A DNA stretch of 64,000 bases, from assembly GCF_048548695.1 (NCBI RefSeq), contig NZ_JBLYIF010000011.1; one strand, given 5' to 3'. Origin of the DNA: Neptuniibacter sp048548695 (lineage in GTDB: Bacteria > Pseudomonadota > Gammaproteobacteria > Pseudomonadales > Balneatricaceae). A program made the translations under genes and the position numbers. Each line of letters begins with the position of its first letter. Position 1 is the stretch's first letter. Below, piece by piece: positions 63,973-64,000 of the stretch. Below the pieces are notes generated by a model, which was not told the DNA's origin, did no database searches, and was given only the letters and a program-made list of their open reading frames with translations.

Positions 63973-64000
63973 TATGATTGATAAATACCCAGTTAATTCT

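Noticed and set aside
54950..64000. Possible integrase gene inside the array region
   Set aside because: No tyrosine recombinase motif was seen in any frame; the orientation of attC sites places it beyond the right edge.
1..64000. CRISPR arrays, tRNA or rRNA genes
   Set aside because: No regularly spaced direct repeats and no tRNA or rRNA sequence recognised in the window.

Overview
The window reads as chromosome of a free-living, probably marine, gammaproteobacterium. Evidence: fadB-fadA and gspA-gspB of gammaproteobacterial type, a VpsR-like regulator, a c-di-GMP (GEMM-I) riboswitch, many GGDEF/EAL proteins and an integron cassette array. Base composition is moderate, with AT-rich islands in the last 10 kb. 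No rRNA, tRNA, CRISPR, transposase or integrase gene was recognised. The genus cannot be named from the sequence alone.

Layout. 0-3 kb: the end of a HbpS/GlcG-like gene, a XylR/DmpR-type aromatic-sensing sigma-54 activator and a divergent LysR regulator. 2.8-12 kb: a molybdenum block. It has an IorA/IorB-type molybdenum hydroxylase with maturation factors XdhC and MocA, a divergent AraC regulator, a secreted methyltransferase-like protein and the molybdate importer modABC. 12-18 kb: a HupE/UreJ membrane pair, an AraC regulator and the fadBA beta-oxidation operon. 18-27 kb: type II secretion accessory genes gspA-gspB, a VpsR-like regulator, a GEMM-I riboswitch leading an M11-like metalloprotease with Ig-like repeats, and a second secreted protein. 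27-41 kb: a DUF808 protein, dodecin, a PAS-GGDEF-EAL protein, a three-gene overlapping operon (periplasmic binding protein, hybrid kinase, REC-PAS-GGDEF-EAL), a diguanylate cyclase and a secreted trypsin-like protease. 41-48 kb: a thiolase, a cupredoxin-like/DUF4394/HTH cluster, a META-SH3 protein, a LssY_C lipoprotein and a solitary GNAT gene that looks like an integron cassette. 48-55 kb: an operon of a gamma-glutamylcyclotransferase-like protein, a degenerate MBL-fold protein and a 1688-residue pseudokinase/STAND ATPase/GAF/GGDEF protein.

55-64 kb: the distal end of an integron cassette array on the minus strand. The integrase and attI should lie beyond the right edge. Reading in the array direction (right to left) the cassettes are: a restriction-modification pair (HNH endonuclease and C5-cytosine methyltransferase), GNAT acetyltransferase, VOC/glyoxalase, SAM methyltransferase, a subclass B1 metallo-beta-lactamase, LysE-type exporter, SugE/Gdx-type SMR exporter, SDR oxidoreductase and a lipoprotein. 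attC sites with R' and R'' core sites can be read between nearly all of them, and the R' of each cassette mostly matches the core at its own 5' boundary.

A family of short non-coding elements is scattered through the window (five copies). They have IS5-like ends (GGAACC...GGTTCC, YTAR target duplications) and no transposase. Two copies sit exactly inside attC core sites, one of them the attC of the metallo-beta-lactamase cassette. One lies directly ahead of a GGDEF-EAL gene.

Main themes: (1) c-di-GMP control with at least four GGDEF proteins, a VpsR-like regulator and a riboswitch placed next to secretion genes and a secreted protease; (2) molybdenum uptake and use; (3) a mobile resistance/defence cassette array being invaded by MITEs.
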